Source: Chromera velia (lineage: Eukaryota > Sar > Chromeraceae). From it: a stretch of DNA of 64,000 nt. The stretch covers positions 8,429 to 72,428 of the forward strand of contig JAHBMJ010001823.1 of assembly GCA_018398765.1 (NCBI GenBank), in the 5' to 3' direction. Both the position numbers and the translations under genes were made by a program. The first letter of the stretch is position 1, and each line of letters starts with the position of its first letter. The notes under the pieces were generated by a model. That model was not told the origin of the DNA. It did no database searches and saw only the letters and a list, made by a program, of their open reading frames with translations. This document shows positions 39,463 through 52,007 of this stretch, one piece after another.

Positions 39463-40117
39463 CTGAATGATTGAAGGCAATACATGAAGCACCAAAGATG
39501 GAGGAAACCACGAGATAAAAAAGAAGAAAAGAAAGGAAGAACCTGAGAAAGAACTAGTCGAGCAAAACTTTCATCCAAAACGTTTCATAGCATGCTCAGC
39601 AATGCCCCGCATTGCGCATTTCCTGCATCCCTCAAGGATGAAGGACTAACAGACAAAAACAGAGAGAAAGAGACGGTTCACTCGGAGTACTGACAAGGTT
39701 TTGAATCCGAGGCAAAAACTTTTCCTCTTTTTGACCCGAACGACGTTCCTGCACTGATCCTCGTCTGCCCCTATGTACAACTCGATAGGATCTCAGAATT
39801 CAAAAGACGAAAACAAAGTCAAACTGGCAAAACAAGATCGAAAGTGAAACTCCTACCCAGACTGATGGTCACCGAATTTCCCCTCTTCTCCGACCAGAAG
39901 AGATGACGTGTCGTCGCACTCACACCGTCCTTCTCTTCCATCAGACACACTGCAACATCCTCAAAGTCTACACTCCTGTCTAACTCAATGAGCCACACAC
40001 TGTACCTTCAAATCTTGCAAACTGCACGACTCTCAAGTGCTCCACTTCACGCACTGGCCCAAGTTAACTGCTTTGATTTGGATGATTCTGGTGAAAGAGA
40101 CGCGGGCATTTCGGTGC
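39463..40117. other. Spacer, possible 5' leader of the RING gene
   Basis: No gene recognised. It lies between the tentative first exon of the RING gene and the CpG-rich block at 40118, so it may be transcribed as that gene's leader. A minus-strand frame at about 39330-39270 with many Ser and Arg and a CATGCAG acceptor is of the wrong phase for the RING model. Confidence 0.35.
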
Positions 40118-40340
40118 CCCCGGAAAGTCCATGTTTTTTCCTGGCCCGGCCGACGGCCGTACGTGGCGGCGCGCACGGCCAACTTATATAAGGCTCGTCG
40201 TCAGATCGATAGATCATGCGCACGTACATACGCGGGCCACGCGGCGGCGCAAATTTTGGCCGCGGCCCATGCACCCCGGCCCTCGATCCTCGCGCGCGCG
40301 AGGCCTCCCCCGCCGGCATGACGGTAAAAACCCTCCGTTC
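40118..40340. promoter_or_regulatory. CpG-rich block, probable bidirectional promoter
   Basis: About 35 CG dinucleotides occur in roughly 210 bases (including a CGCGCGCGCG run near 40290), unlike the microsatellite DNA around it, and the block has no simple repeat. It holds the self-complementary TTATATAA motif at about 40184-40191. It lies between two genes transcribed away from it: the RING gene (tentative start 39462, minus) and the F-box gene (start 40651, plus). A promoter role is inferred. A GC-rich mobile element is the alternative, since its left edge (CCCCCGGAAAG, then TTTTTTCCT) resembles the end of the small element at 61286. Confidence 0.4.
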
Positions 40341-40650
40341 GACGATGCACTGGCTCATTGGGACTACAAACAGAGATGATTAATTGCATGAGATCATTTT
40401 CTCTATCTCTACGTTTAGATTATATAATATATGCCAACAGACCCGCTCTGACATTTCACCCGTCTGACATTTCACTATTCGGTCTGGGTCATCAGTGGCG
40501 CACCGTTGCTCGCCTGATTGCCCACAAATCCTTTCAATTGCCGGCGTAGCCGTAATGAAGTTAAAGCCCACTGAAATCATCTGTAGGTAACTTTGCGTGA
40601 CGCGACGAGAACAAAGCGAACGTCAAGAGAAGTGGAAATTCGAGTGGAGA

Positions 40651-41698
40651 ATGGAAAACTTCTCTTCATCGGCTCCCGAAGTGGCGCGCGCAATTTTCTC
40701 TTTTCTCGAGGTTGGATTGCTCTGCAAGTGCAGAACCGTCTCTCGGTGAGTGAGTTCAGCGTTGGAATCCAGATGCCCACACTGCCGTGTAAGGAGACGC
40801 TTTGGAGTGCAGATGCATGAAAGGGGGATGATGGGGTAGGTGGAAAGTGGAAAAGGAGGGCGGGAAGAGAGAAGAGACTAACTGGTCCATGACCCGAATA
40901 CAAACAGCCAGATGCATCACTCGGAGACGGCAAAGGAAAAGCAAACCTCATTATCCCGGTTTGGTGTCCTCCTCTTTCTGGTGCCACCGTCTCGCGCGTC
41001 CTCTTTCCTTCCTCCCTAGTTTCGCTCCGTCAGTCCCTCTTCTCCGTTCTTGCTTTACCGCTTTGTCCGTTCTTTCAAGTCGGCAAGCGGCTTGCTTGAC
41101 AGAGCACAGAGAACAGGCTCATTTAACTTCGTGACTGCAGGTGCTGGCAGCAGGATGTCTTGACTGTCTTGGGTAAGCCCGTCGTGTGTGGACTCTTCAT
41201 GAAATGAATTACAGAATTCTGTATGAAGATGAATCCATACAGGCAACAGGATGTCTTTACTGTGTCGAACGACTTGCCCGGGAGTGCCATTCGTTACTGC
41301 GCCTTGCTTCGTCGTGATTTGAATCCTCCATGTTGCATTCTCCAGTCTTGGTTTCACTTCAATTCCCCTCCATTCCGTCCATTGGGTCTCTCCTTGCTCT
41401 GTCTTTCTCTCCCTCCCTGGTTTCTGACTTTCTTCTTTCCTTCCTTTGGCGATTCTCCTTTGCACCCATGCCCGACAATGCAACCGCGCATACGCTTTTC
41501 TGTGTTTTTCTTCCAGTGCTCATCAGAGATGTTGTACGACTTTCTTGAGATAGAGCCGGAAGGACCTTCTTTCCTTCCTTTTGCTGTTGCTGCTGCTGCA
41601 GGTGGTTTGAAGAGACTGGACTTGAAGTCGGAGTGGCTTCTGACTGACTCGCAGCTCGAATCCGTTGTCTGCTTGTGTCCACAAGTTAGTGAAGGGGC

Positions 41699-41735
<37 letters not shown>

Positions 41736-43003
41736 CGTTTTTGTCTGTCTGTCTATCTGTCTGGTCTGTCCGCTTTGACAATGAACAAAGAGAAAGGAAA
41801 GGAAAGAAAAGAAACAGGAAGAACACACAGACTGTCTGCCTGTCCGTCAGGTCGAGAGTCTGGAGATCGACTGCTTCCTCCTCACAGCCACGGGGGCTCA
41901 AAGCTTCTCTTGGCGCCCTTCCTCGGACTGCCTCCCTCCTCAGCCGCAGAGAGGTGCAGCGACTGGAGGCAAGTGCGGGGTCTGGAAAGCTCCAGCAAAG
42001 ACCGGAGTAGGGGGTGGGGAGGGGGGGACCAGCAGAGGGGCCCGTTTCCCGTTGCCTTCTGCACAAACACATTCATCTTCTTGTTCTTCGTCTTCTTCTT
42101 CGTCTTCTTCTTCTTCTTGTTCTTCTGCCCCTGCTGCGAAGAAGAGATGCCGGGAGGATGATGTGGGGGCAGAAGAGTCGGCTTCGTTGTGTGCGGCTGC
42201 TGCGAGGAACCGGAAAGGCACTCTTCCTCCTCAAGAACGATTAGGAGCGGGAGATCGACTGGTATATCTGCAGCATCTGTACCTGCACTGCGCCGATGGA
42301 ATTGACGACAAGTGAGCAGACGCACTCACACAACAAAGCTGCCCGCATCCAGTAGTTTTTGTCTATCTGTCTGTCTGGCCTAGCTGTGTTCTGCTGCAGC
42401 CTTCTTCATTCTGTCGCTGCCTGTCCATGTTTCCTTGCCCTCTGTTTTGTTGTGCTTTGTCTGTTCTGTTCCCTCTCCCATCCCATATTTTCCCCCTGCC
42501 TCTGTTCTCGCGTTCCGTTTCTCCTCTTGGAGTGCATCCGTCTGTCATCTTCTGTTGTCCATTTCGTCGTGTCTGCCTGTCTTTCTGCGTCTATGGACAT
42601 ACATACATGCATGCAGTTTTATCTTCGAGCTCGCCCGCCCTGGAGGTATGACGTCTCGGCTGAAGTCCTTCGGGATCTCTTCGTTTGGACGGTCCCTCTC
42701 TGACCTCTCTCTGTCCTCTCTTGGGTCGGTCTGCTTCTCTGCCTCTCTTCTTCTGTGTGTGCGTTTTCCTGTGGAGATTGGGATTGGCTGTATTTCTCCC
42801 ACAGCATTCGTTGTCTGTCCGGAGATGGAAAGGAGAAACAGACGTACCGATACATCTATCTGGATTCAAATCGGGTCCTTCTACTGCACATGCAATTCTG
42901 GCGTCATGCCTTGCCTGACCGGTGTGCGGTCTTCGGTTTTCTCAACCTGCGCTTCTCTTTTTTGTGAGTGAGGCCGTGAGAGCCCTTAAGGCCCTCCGCA
43001 TCC

Positions 43004-43072
<69 letters not shown>

Positions 43073-43465
43073 TCTTTCTCTCTCTGTGTCTCTCTGGGTC
43101 TGTGACTGGTTCAGTTTCTCAGTATGGATGCCGCATGGATGCCGCACAAGAATAGCACAACCGTGCATGCTGCGTGGCTGCATGTGTCGCAGATCTGCCT
43201 TCGTTTGTTTGGAATCGCTGTCGATTGAGACGGGAAGTCACGTGAACGCAAACGCACTCGTGAGGGGAGTCGTCGGGGGGCCGGGCGGGAAGACCCTGAG
43301 GCATCTGCAAGTAACAGATCTCGATAGAGCGACCATGCAGGCCGTGGCAGGTGAGCTATTTGATTCGTGCCTTGCATGGCTCTTCACTTTTTCTGTTTCT
43401 CTGTTTGTTTGTTTGTTTCCTTCTGGGGTTGCTTTTCTGTCTGCTTTTTCTTTTGTTTTCCCTTC

Positions 43466-43513
<48 letters not shown>

Positions 43514-46500
43514 TGTGTATGTGGATTTATGTATGTATGATTATGTATGTATGTGTATGTGTATGTATGTATGTATGTATGTGTGCGTATGCGCAGATAC
43601 GAGACGAAAAGAGCTCATCTCTCTCCACTACACGAGGCAAGTTGTTTTTTTTTTTCAGCAGACAGACAGACCCCTTTTTCCCCCTCTCTTTTCTTCTCTT
43701 TTCTGCGAGGGGAGGGGAGGGGAGTGGAACCGCTGGGAGGGTTGAGGTCTGTCGTGTTTGTCTTCGCATTGTGTGTGAGAGAGAGAGAGAGAGAAAGAGA
43801 GAGGAGAGAGAGAGGTTGTCTGTCTGTCGAGGGATGCGAGACTGGGGGGGGGGTCGGTTGAACCACAGCTAGTGGGATTGAAAATCTGGTGTCCAAAAAA
43901 CGACGAGGCGAATGGATGCGAACACCGAAGGTTCGTTCTTTTACTTCTTCTACTTGTTCTGCATGGCTCGTTCCTCAACCCAGCTGGATTGCTTGGTTTG
44001 CCTGTGCAGGGCTTCCTCCCGAGGCGTGCGTGTGTGTGACGATCTCCTCGAGTTCATTGCCCTCAGATTCTCCTCTCTCCGGTCTCTGAAGATAGGGGAT
44101 GTGATGCTGCAAAACCATCAGGTACGTCGATCTGCCTGTCTAGCTGGTGCATGGGTGGGTGCGCGTGTGTTTGTTTCTCTTTGAGTTGTTTTTGTATGGA
44201 GGCGGAGGCGCGAGTGAGCCAGAAAGCAACAGTAGAGTGTGTGTGTGAGAGCGAAGCCGCGTGCACAAAAGGACGCCAACAAAGAAAGCCCGAGTCTCCC
44301 CCATATTTCTCCTCGACGAAGTGGGCAAGGGAGGCAGAGAGAGAAGAGGGCGTCCAGGTGTGGGTGGTGCATGCGACTTGAAGCTATGGGCACTGAGCCA
44401 AGAAGAACTCAAAACTTGGTGGGTGTTTTTTTCTTCTTTTTTCTTATTTTCTGTGAAATCGCGTCACCTGATGTCCCTCCCGCAGTTTTACTTCAGGCGA
44501 ATTTTGCTTCCAGCGTGAAGCTTCGGGCATGCATTAATGAGGTAGTGATTGAACGAATAAATGATTCAGCGAAAAAAAGAACGAATAAAACCAACTTAAT
44601 GAACTGCTGAATGGAAAAACAAACGCATGAGTTTATGAATGAACGCCGCAGCGTGGGGGGAGGTCTGTGGGGTCCTCAGGAGGAAGTCCCTCAGGAGGCA
44701 GCAACAGCAGCAGGAGGAGGATCGGAAGGGGCGGCGGGGGGGGAAGGGGAGGGCCCGAGGCGCACTCGGTTTTGCAGCTCTCTGGTAGTCAGCAGTTGCC
44801 CGTGGATTCCCATTTACAGCCCCCCACTGGGGATGCGCATCGAGATTCTGCTGGTCACACTTCCTCGTCTTCCTATTCCTTTTTCTCGCTCTCCTGTCCA
44901 CCCGTTTCCCTGATGAACCCCGCGATGATGGACAGCGAGTCTGGGGGAGCAGTTGGGGGGGTGTCTTCGTTGTCTCTTTCTCTTTCTCTTTCTTCTCAGA
45001 GGGAAAGGAAGGAAGGACACGAGGATGTCCGGGATGGAGGGAGAGGGGCAGTGGACTGCGTAGGGGGAAACACAGAAGGCCGGCGAGGCAGGCCATCGGA
45101 AGGCCCGCTTGCGGCAGCAGGATCAGGAGCACACTCGGGAACTTTGCGCTTCTCTGCCTCTGGGGGGCGCACAGAAAAAGACAGAGAAGAAGAAGAAGGA
45201 AGAGAGGAAGAAGGAGAAAAAGGAGAGACCGGAACGACAGCAACTTTGGCATCGTCTTCCTCTTCAGGGTCGGTCAGGCAGGTAGGCAGTTAGGTAGGCG
45301 GGAGCAGTCTGTGATACGACCTTGTTTTGTCCTGTGTCGTTTGGGGTCTCGGCACACGCACGCGGAAGTGTATTCAAAACTCTGGTGTCTCGGCCAAGTG
45401 TGTGCGTGGGAGAGAACATTCTCGGAGAAAGACATGTTTGAATTTTCGTGCTTGTACGGGTCTTGTGGTTGTGCATGTGTGCTTCTGCTCGATTGAGCGT
45501 TTGTGCCTGTGTGCACGTGCGTGTATGCATGGATGCAGACTTGGACACTCCTCTTCCTCGTTTTCTTCTGGGGCTCTGTGCGGCTGTGATGCCTCCGGTT
45601 TCCTTCCTCTTTCCTCTTCCCCGCTCTCATCGGATGCGCGCCCTGGAGGCGAGGAGGGGCAGGAGGAGGCTCAGCAGAGTGTCCTGGAGGAATCAACAGA
45701 GAGAAAGGGGGTGCAGCCGACAGGGTCGCAGGACGAGGCTGGGGAGGGGGAGTTTCTTGACAGAAGAAGAAGAGGAAGAAAGGACCACAGGGAAAGGGAA
45801 GCAGCCGAAGATGGGGAAGAGGACCAGATGGGGGTGTCGATGATACAAAAACCCAATCCTCGAACTGGCCCTGAAGGAGACTACACCGGGGGGTCAGGGA
45901 AGAGGACAGTACTAGATCCGCAGAGGCCGAGGGAGACTCTGCTATCTGAGGGGCGCACTCGTCATGCCTTTCTTCATTCTCATCCTCTCTCTGCCTCAAG
46001 TGAGAAAGTGGCAGAGACTGGGAGAGGCACAGCAGCAGCAGCAGGCACGAACAGGAACGCGAACAGGGACCCGGTCCCCACACGACCGTGCCCTGTCCTC
46101 CCCCCGTTGCCGGAAAGTGAGTCAGTCAGTCAGTCAGTCGATCAGTCAATCAGTCAGTCAGTCAATCAAAAAGATTGGGTCTCCATGAATTCCTAAATCT
46201 CTCTCCTCCGTTGCCCCATCTCTGTTTCTGTTGGTTGCACAAGCATGTCTGATCGATCGATCGATTGATTGGATAGAAGGGAGGAAGGATCGAGGCCTCC
46301 TTCATGTGCCTGTGCATGTGTGTATGGATGATGGAGGGATCTGTTCCCTCGATCATGCATCTGTCTGTCTGTCTGTCTGTCTGTCTTCCTGGAATGAATG
46401 GACTTGCAGCACCATTTCTCTCTCACACACACTGCATGCATGGGGTTGCGATGAAAATGTTTTTTTTTGGACTTCGTTCTTTGGGCTGGCACTTTCACGC

Positions 46501-49500
46501 GTCTTCTCCCATTCCTGGCCTGTCTCTCTGCGACTTCCGGTTTCCGAAACCGAACGAACCTCTTTTTGAGCTCTTTCTCTTCTTTCTTCGTTCGTTGGTT
46601 GATCGGTTGATTGGTTGATTGAACGATCGAGCATGTAGATCTCCTGCAGTCAGTTGGCTTGTTTCTTGTTTTTTCTTCCTGGCTGCCAACTTGCCCATCT
46701 GGTTGCTTGCAGGTTTATCCTTCTTGGGCGGAGAGTCGCTGCCCGTGTCCGTCTCCTGGGAGTCTGATTCTGATGAGGGGGCGGAAGGGTTCTCTTCCTC
46801 CTCTTCCTTTTTTGGCTGCTTTGGGGGTGTTGGGGAGAATGGGGGCGTGGGTGTGGGCAGAGGGAGTCCGTCTCGGTGGAAGTTCTGGGAGAGGGGGGGG
46901 CAAAGGGGCAGTCAGTGTGGAGGCGCAGCTGCCGGTTGGGGCGGTGAGAGGGGAGAGGGTGACGACGAGAGCATGGGGGTCACTGATATCCCTGATGGGT
47001 TGCTGCAGCTTGGGGGGGGGGATGACCCCGAGGGTGTGTGTGATGATGTGGAGTTGCAGAAAGCTCTGTTGGCATCACTCAAAGGGGAAGGGGAAGGAGG
47101 AGAGGGGCAGGAGGAGAAAGAAGGGAAGACAGAGGGGGAAGATGAAGCGGGGGGGGGCGGAGAAAGGACTGCTTCATTTGTGTCACCATTGAAACAGAAT
47201 AGACAGAGGCAGCAAAACAATCAGGGGAAGGAGACGCCCCTATCTTCCCCCTCGTCGTCGGCTTCTTTCACTTCGTCCTCTTCTGCCTTTTCCCCGTCTC
47301 TCGTGACCTCAATGCGGCAGTTGCAGCAGCACCAGCAAAGGATTTCTCTACCGATTGCACCGGGCTCCCACATATTTGCACCAGCACAAATGCCAGAGGC
47401 AGTGAAAAAGAAAAAGAACAAGCGAAAGAAAAAGCCCAACAAAAACAAAAACAGAAGAGAACGACAGCGTCAACAGCACCTCCAGAGTCTTTCTCAGCCT
47501 CTCTCTGACCCTGCCCCTCTACCTACACAGCAAGACGAAAGGGATCACTCGAAAAAGGGCAAGAAGGAGAGAGGGGGAGATCCAAAGAGCGACGGGAAAA
47601 AACGAAATCCTCTCTCAGACCCAACCTCGGCATCTTCCTCTTCCTCTTCTGACCCCCTGGCTGCTGTTGCTGCTGCTTCCGCTGTCCCCTCCACGAGATC
47701 CCTTCCACCTTTTCGCAGCATCAGGTTGTCCCGCCCCACCGGTGGTTCCTCATCCTCTTCCTCCTCAGACACAGAGAAAGAAAAAGAAAAAGAAAGGGCA
47801 GGAGGAGAAAGAAAGGGGAATTCCCCTGCCGACGCACCACCGGCCAACAGCACCTCATCCCTCAGACCCCCAAAATCCCAAAATTCTTCTGATCATCAGA
47901 CGACACACCAGAACAAGAGCAAGAACAAGGATCCCCCCGATGCCGCCGCCGCCGCCGCACCAGGAGCCCACCGCAGGCACAGCAGCAGCAGCAGCAGCCC
48001 CAAAGAGTCCCCCCCATCACCTGTCCGTCAACCTCTACCCCCTCCTCCCTTTCTGAATCCCTCTTTCTCTTTCTCTTCCTCTTCATCTGCCTCCGCAACC
48101 GCAGAAGAGAAGAAAGTCCAAGGCGCGCCCTCTCTCCCCGTCTCTCTGCGAGGAGATAGAGGAAGAGATGCCGCCGCTGCAGCCAGCGCAACTTCATGCC
48201 ATCGTTCTGGTCCTGGTCGGGACCTGCTCACTGGCCCTGGCAGTGCCACTGGCGGCACGGGTGCGGCGGCGGCGTCTTCTTTTTCTTTTTCTGCCCGGCG
48301 ATCGCGTCCCTCTGGGGTCTCTCCCGGCTCCTCGCACAATCCCCCCTCACAGGGGGGCGCCGGTCTGTTCTCACACCCCCTGTGGCATGAGGAGGAGGAG
48401 GACGAGGGAGAGGGGGGGCAGGGGGGGAGAAGAGTCGGTGAGGGAGTTTCTGTAGGTGCAGGGTGGGGGGAGGGGGAGGTGGCAGCAGCAGCAGAGGAGG
48501 ATGAACCTCAGGGGGAGAGGGCAGAGGACCCGGTTGGGAACGACTGGGGCTGGGGACATGGGGACGGTCTGGGAGGTCCGTCAGTGCATTCTTGGTGGTG
48601 ATCGGATATTGGGTGTTCGTGGGGCATGCTGTGTCTGTCTGTACGTCGACTTCTGTCCTTCCTCTCTCGATTTCCCTGTCGTTTGTCGTCAGGCGAGATG
48701 TGACATTACTTCCTTGGGGTTTTAGTGCGTGAGGAGTCACCGCATGCGGGTGCAGAGCTTTCATCGCTGCCTGTTGGAGTCTCCTTCAGGTTACAGAGAA
48801 GCAGGCCGTGGTGATTTTGTTCAACGGCTCACTCTGTGTGAGCCCTTGCTGCTTTTCTATCTCCCTGCTTGAATTGAATTGAATTGAATTGAATGGTATG
48901 CAGGCGGTCTGGTGTCTGTGCGCGGCCTCGGGGCCCTCCGGCGCGTGCTTCCTGGGTTGCGCTGTCTTCACCTGAGTAGGGGGGGGGGGCTGCCCTTCTG
49001 TGAAGCAACGGAAGTGGAACTCTTGCAGGTAGGTTGGTAGGGAGGTGTGTGGCCTGTATGCTGATTGGTGCATCGCCGCATGGCATCGGAGTGCGGGGCC
49101 CTGTAGGGTAGTGAAAGAAAGACTGGTTGGTGCATGGTGGAATTGGTGGATGGCTGCTTTGGCTTGAGACAGGCATCTGGGAAGCAGAAGGATTGATGAA
49201 TCGCGTTCGTGAGCACCAGTCTGTTGCATGGATGGATGGATGGATGGATGGATCGGGGGTTTTATGGGTACTCGGTGCCGTTGCATCATCTGGATATGTG
49301 GTGTGTNAGGGGAACAAACTTCCCCTTGCAAGTTGATGAGTGAGTGAGTGAGTGAGAGAGTGAGAGAGAGACCCGGCCCGACGAAGAGAGAAGCAGAGAC
49401 CGAGAGGGGCCGGGAGGCTTTCACGAACCAAAGACTGTGAGAAGGAAGAAGCAGGAAAAGTATGCGCGAAGGGAAACAGGACGAGTGGCAGTGGCTGTGC

Positions 49501-51411
49501 ATGATTATGACTGTTCTTCGACCCCCAGACCGAATCGACTCCATGCAGTGGTTTCTTCTTTCGACTATCTTTGTTCTGTTTCTTTCTTTCCCTTTCGGTC
49601 CTTCCTTTGTTCCTGCCTGCCTTCCTGCAGGCCTTCTCTGGCGGTCTTGACCTTCTTCGTATGGAGGAAGTCGAGTTGTGTGGATTTGTGGGGTTGGGAG
49701 ACGCCACGGTGTTTGAGCTGTTGTCTGCTGGGGGTGCGGCAACGGAGACAGAAGGGGCGGAGAGTGCAAGTGGGAGAGGTGAGACCAAGACGGTGGAGGA
49801 GGGAGAAGAGGGAAGAGCTGCAACGTCTTCCTCGGGAGGTGAAGACTCTGCTGTCTCTTCTGCTGTGTGGATGCCGCCGTTCGGACAGACGGGCAGAAGG
49901 GGAACCTCAAGCAGGCAGCTGCTGCATGGGGGGTTGAGCAGACTGGCCCTCGAGAACTGTCGGGTGACGGATGTGGGGCTTCAATCGCTCGCGGCGGTTG
50001 TGGGTGAGTGCCTTGCGTGGGTCTCGGTGAAGAGGTGTCGGGGTGTGGGGGAGGGGGGGCTGTCGGCTCTTCTGGAGGAGAGAGGTTCGTCCCTTCTCTC
50101 ACTGAACCTGGGGGGAGTCGGAAGTCATCTGACTGACCGCCTGGTGAGGCATGTGGGGCATCTGAGTCCCCGGTTGGAGTCCCTCGTGCTGAACGATTCG
50201 GGGATTAGTGACAAGTCTCTGAGGGTACTCGGGGGGCAGCTTGGGGGGTGTCTGAAGGAACTGGCAGTGCACCGGTGCGAGGGGGTGACGGACGCGGGTC
50301 TGGTGGCTGTGGGTCGTCTGTGCCCTCTGCTGGTTCTGGTGTCCTTCTCTAGGTGCAGACAGGTGACAGACGCGGGAGTGTGCAGGCTCATCCTGGGGTG
50401 CCGTCGGTTGCAGAAACTGCGACTGGATGCGACTGAGATCACCGACCTGTCTGTCGAATTTGCAGCCTCCACTCTCAGACAGTTGAGGCACCTCCACTTA
50501 AACAGGTGTGGCTCCTCGTCTGTTTGTTGGGAGGAAGGGAGGGAGGGAGGTCCGAGGGAGGGTCAATCGTTTCTCCCTGTCGTCACTTGTAGTTCTGGCT
50601 TTGTGAGAATCGCACTTTCGTCGTCCTTTTTTTTCTTTTTGTCTCTTGCTTCTTCAATCGATCTTGCGGATCTTCGCTCTGTTCGTGTGCATGGCCATCA
50701 TCTGTCCGTCTGATCTTCCCTTCCAAGGCTGAAAGAAACAAGGAATGCGCCGATTTTTTTTTCTCACATGATCCAAGTCATTTGTGCTGAAGCCCCAAGA
50801 AGCATGCCGGAGATTTCTTTTTGACTCCCTCACCCGCTCTCTTTTTGCGCGCGCTGTATGTATGTATGTATGTATCTGTGCGTGTGCGTGTGCATGTGCG
50901 TGTGTTTGTCTTTGTGTTTGTGTGTGAGTGTGTGTGTGAGTGTGCGTGCAGGTGCCCTCGAATCACAAGTGCATGCCTCCGTTTTTTCTCCTCTAGCCTG
51001 ACCCCTCGGTTGAAGTGCGTGGAGCTCGGCAGTGGCGTCTCGTTTGACGCCGCCGTGTCTTTCTCAAACCCCCAGTCTCTGCACTCTCCCCGCTCGGCGA
51101 ATGCACGCAACAGGGAGAGGGGGAGAGAGAGGGAAGGGGCGGGTGGATCGCCTCGTGGTCTGCACACCAGTCATCTGTCTGGACGGTCGTCTTCGTTCTC
51201 ATCTTCTGCTGCCGCCGCCACGGCCTCTGGCGGGTCTCCTGGAAGCAGCAGACGGGGGTCAGGGGTTGGTACTTGTTCGGGGGGTGGCGGAAGAAGAGGC
51301 GGTGCAGGAGGGGGGGGTGGGATGATGCTGCGCGCTTCCGACCTGGTTAGCTTTCGTCTGCAAATGGGCGCTCGTCCTGCAGTTGTGTGTCACGAGTTTT
51401 TTGTTGAATGA
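40651..51411 (+). CDS. F-box/leucine-rich-repeat protein with large disordered insert, 13 exons
   Basis: Exons: 40651-40745, 41141-41172, 41602-41684, 41851-42311, 42805-42963, 43193-43350, 44024-44121, 44778-45268, 45539-46116, 46713-48575, 48904-49028, 49631-50505, 50952-51411. All joins keep phase; product 1,825 residues. Residues about 9-42 form an F-box (PEVARAIFSFLEVGLLCKC, then RTVSRCW), the part that binds Skp1 in SCF ubiquitin ligases. LRRs follow (GLKRLDL, CLCPQVESLEI, TLRHLQVTDL, RSLKIGDV). Residues about 363-1340 are low-complexity: Ser, Gln, Glu runs and a KKKKNKRKKK cluster. LRRs resume (LRRVLPGLRCLHL, LESLVLNDSGISD, LKELAVHRCEGVTDAGL, CRQVTDAGV, LQKLRLDATEITD), of the AMN1/FBXL Cys-containing type that binds substrate. 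The F-box and the C-terminal LRRs are clear. Exons 7-10 rest on splice phase and could hide small extra exons. A run of 11 G in exon 11 is a sequencing risk. Confidence 0.88.
41241..41262 (+). repeat. Partial duplicate of F-box exon 2 inside the next intron
   Basis: The bases GGCAACAGGATGTCTTTACTGT match the middle of exon 2 (from about 41146) at 20 of 22 positions, about 96 bp downstream of it. The copy lacks a proper donor and would not keep the frame, so it looks like a local duplication relic rather than an alternative exon. Confidence 0.6.
43006..43069 (+). repeat. Compound CT-CA microsatellite in F-box intron 5
   Basis: About 35 bases of CT followed by about 29 of CA, about 120 bp upstream of the acceptor at 43192. 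Confidence 0.95.
43471..43588 (+). repeat. Compound CT-GT-TATG microsatellite in F-box intron 6
   Basis: CT run, then GT run, then imperfect TATG units on the sense strand. The CT-then-GT order is the same as in the tracts at 52861 and, on the opposite strand, at 55997. Confidence 0.95.
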
Positions 51412-51443
51412 GTACATTTCGCATCTATGGGCTAAAGGTTGGG

Positions 51444-51563
51444 GTGGAATAGTCGGAATAGTCAGAATAGTTCACTATTCTCACTATTCCACTACTAAAA
51501 ACCCACTAGTATTCTCACTATTCCACTAGTGAAAACCCACTATTCCACTAGTGACTATTCCAC
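51444..51563. mobile_element. Small palindromic repeat element, about 120 bp
   Basis: Starts GTGGAATAGTC and ends with its exact reverse complement. The inside is made of further ATAGTG/CACTATT copies in both orientations, so the strand can fold on itself. No target duplication is evident. It could be a tiny inverted-repeat transposon or a decayed satellite. It lies just after the stop codon of the F-box gene. Confidence 0.5.
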
Positions 51564-52007
51564 TATAATTTTTGCGCATAGATGCAGAACAAAATTACTG
51601 TATGTTTTAAGGCGATCGATTAACTCTAAATAAAGTGAGGTCAAAGTGTCTAATTGAATTCAACCCACTTCAAAGAGGTTCAACTTTTATCAATTTTGAA
51701 TTAATTTCAAAATAATGTGTATTCATTCATTCAATCATCCATCCGCCTCGGATCAAGCTCTATAGATCAAACCGCAGCGCGGTCTAAGGGGTGGCTTAAT
51801 TAGTATTAATTTAATGAATTAAAATTGGCAGCTTTAGTTGAATTATATGCACATAAAAAGATTTATATACTTAATTTTTATCTAGGTTTTTATAGCAAAC
51901 TGAACTTTGTTTATTACAATGTTTAAACTTAAAAAAACCTTGTTAAACTTACTCTTATAGACTTAGTTACAGTCGCTGACTCGCTGTCTTAGCCTACCTC
52001 AATACTA

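Noticed and set aside
41527-41601. Upstream extension of F-box exon 3 (EMLYDFLEIEPEGPS)
   Set aside because: It is in phase with an alternative acceptor at 41526, but the pyrimidine-rich CTGCTGCTGCAG acceptor at 41601 gives a cleaner LRR start. It is kept only as a possible alternative.
42617-42645. A 29-bp mini-exon between F-box exons 4 and 5
   Set aside because: It has good splice sites, but including it shifts the frame of exon 5. Direct joining of 42311 to 42805 keeps the frame.
48786-50102. Minus-strand frame of 438 codons
   Set aside because: It overlaps the clear LRR-coding plus-strand exons 48904-49028 and 49631-50505 and is low-complexity Pro/Ser/His sequence.
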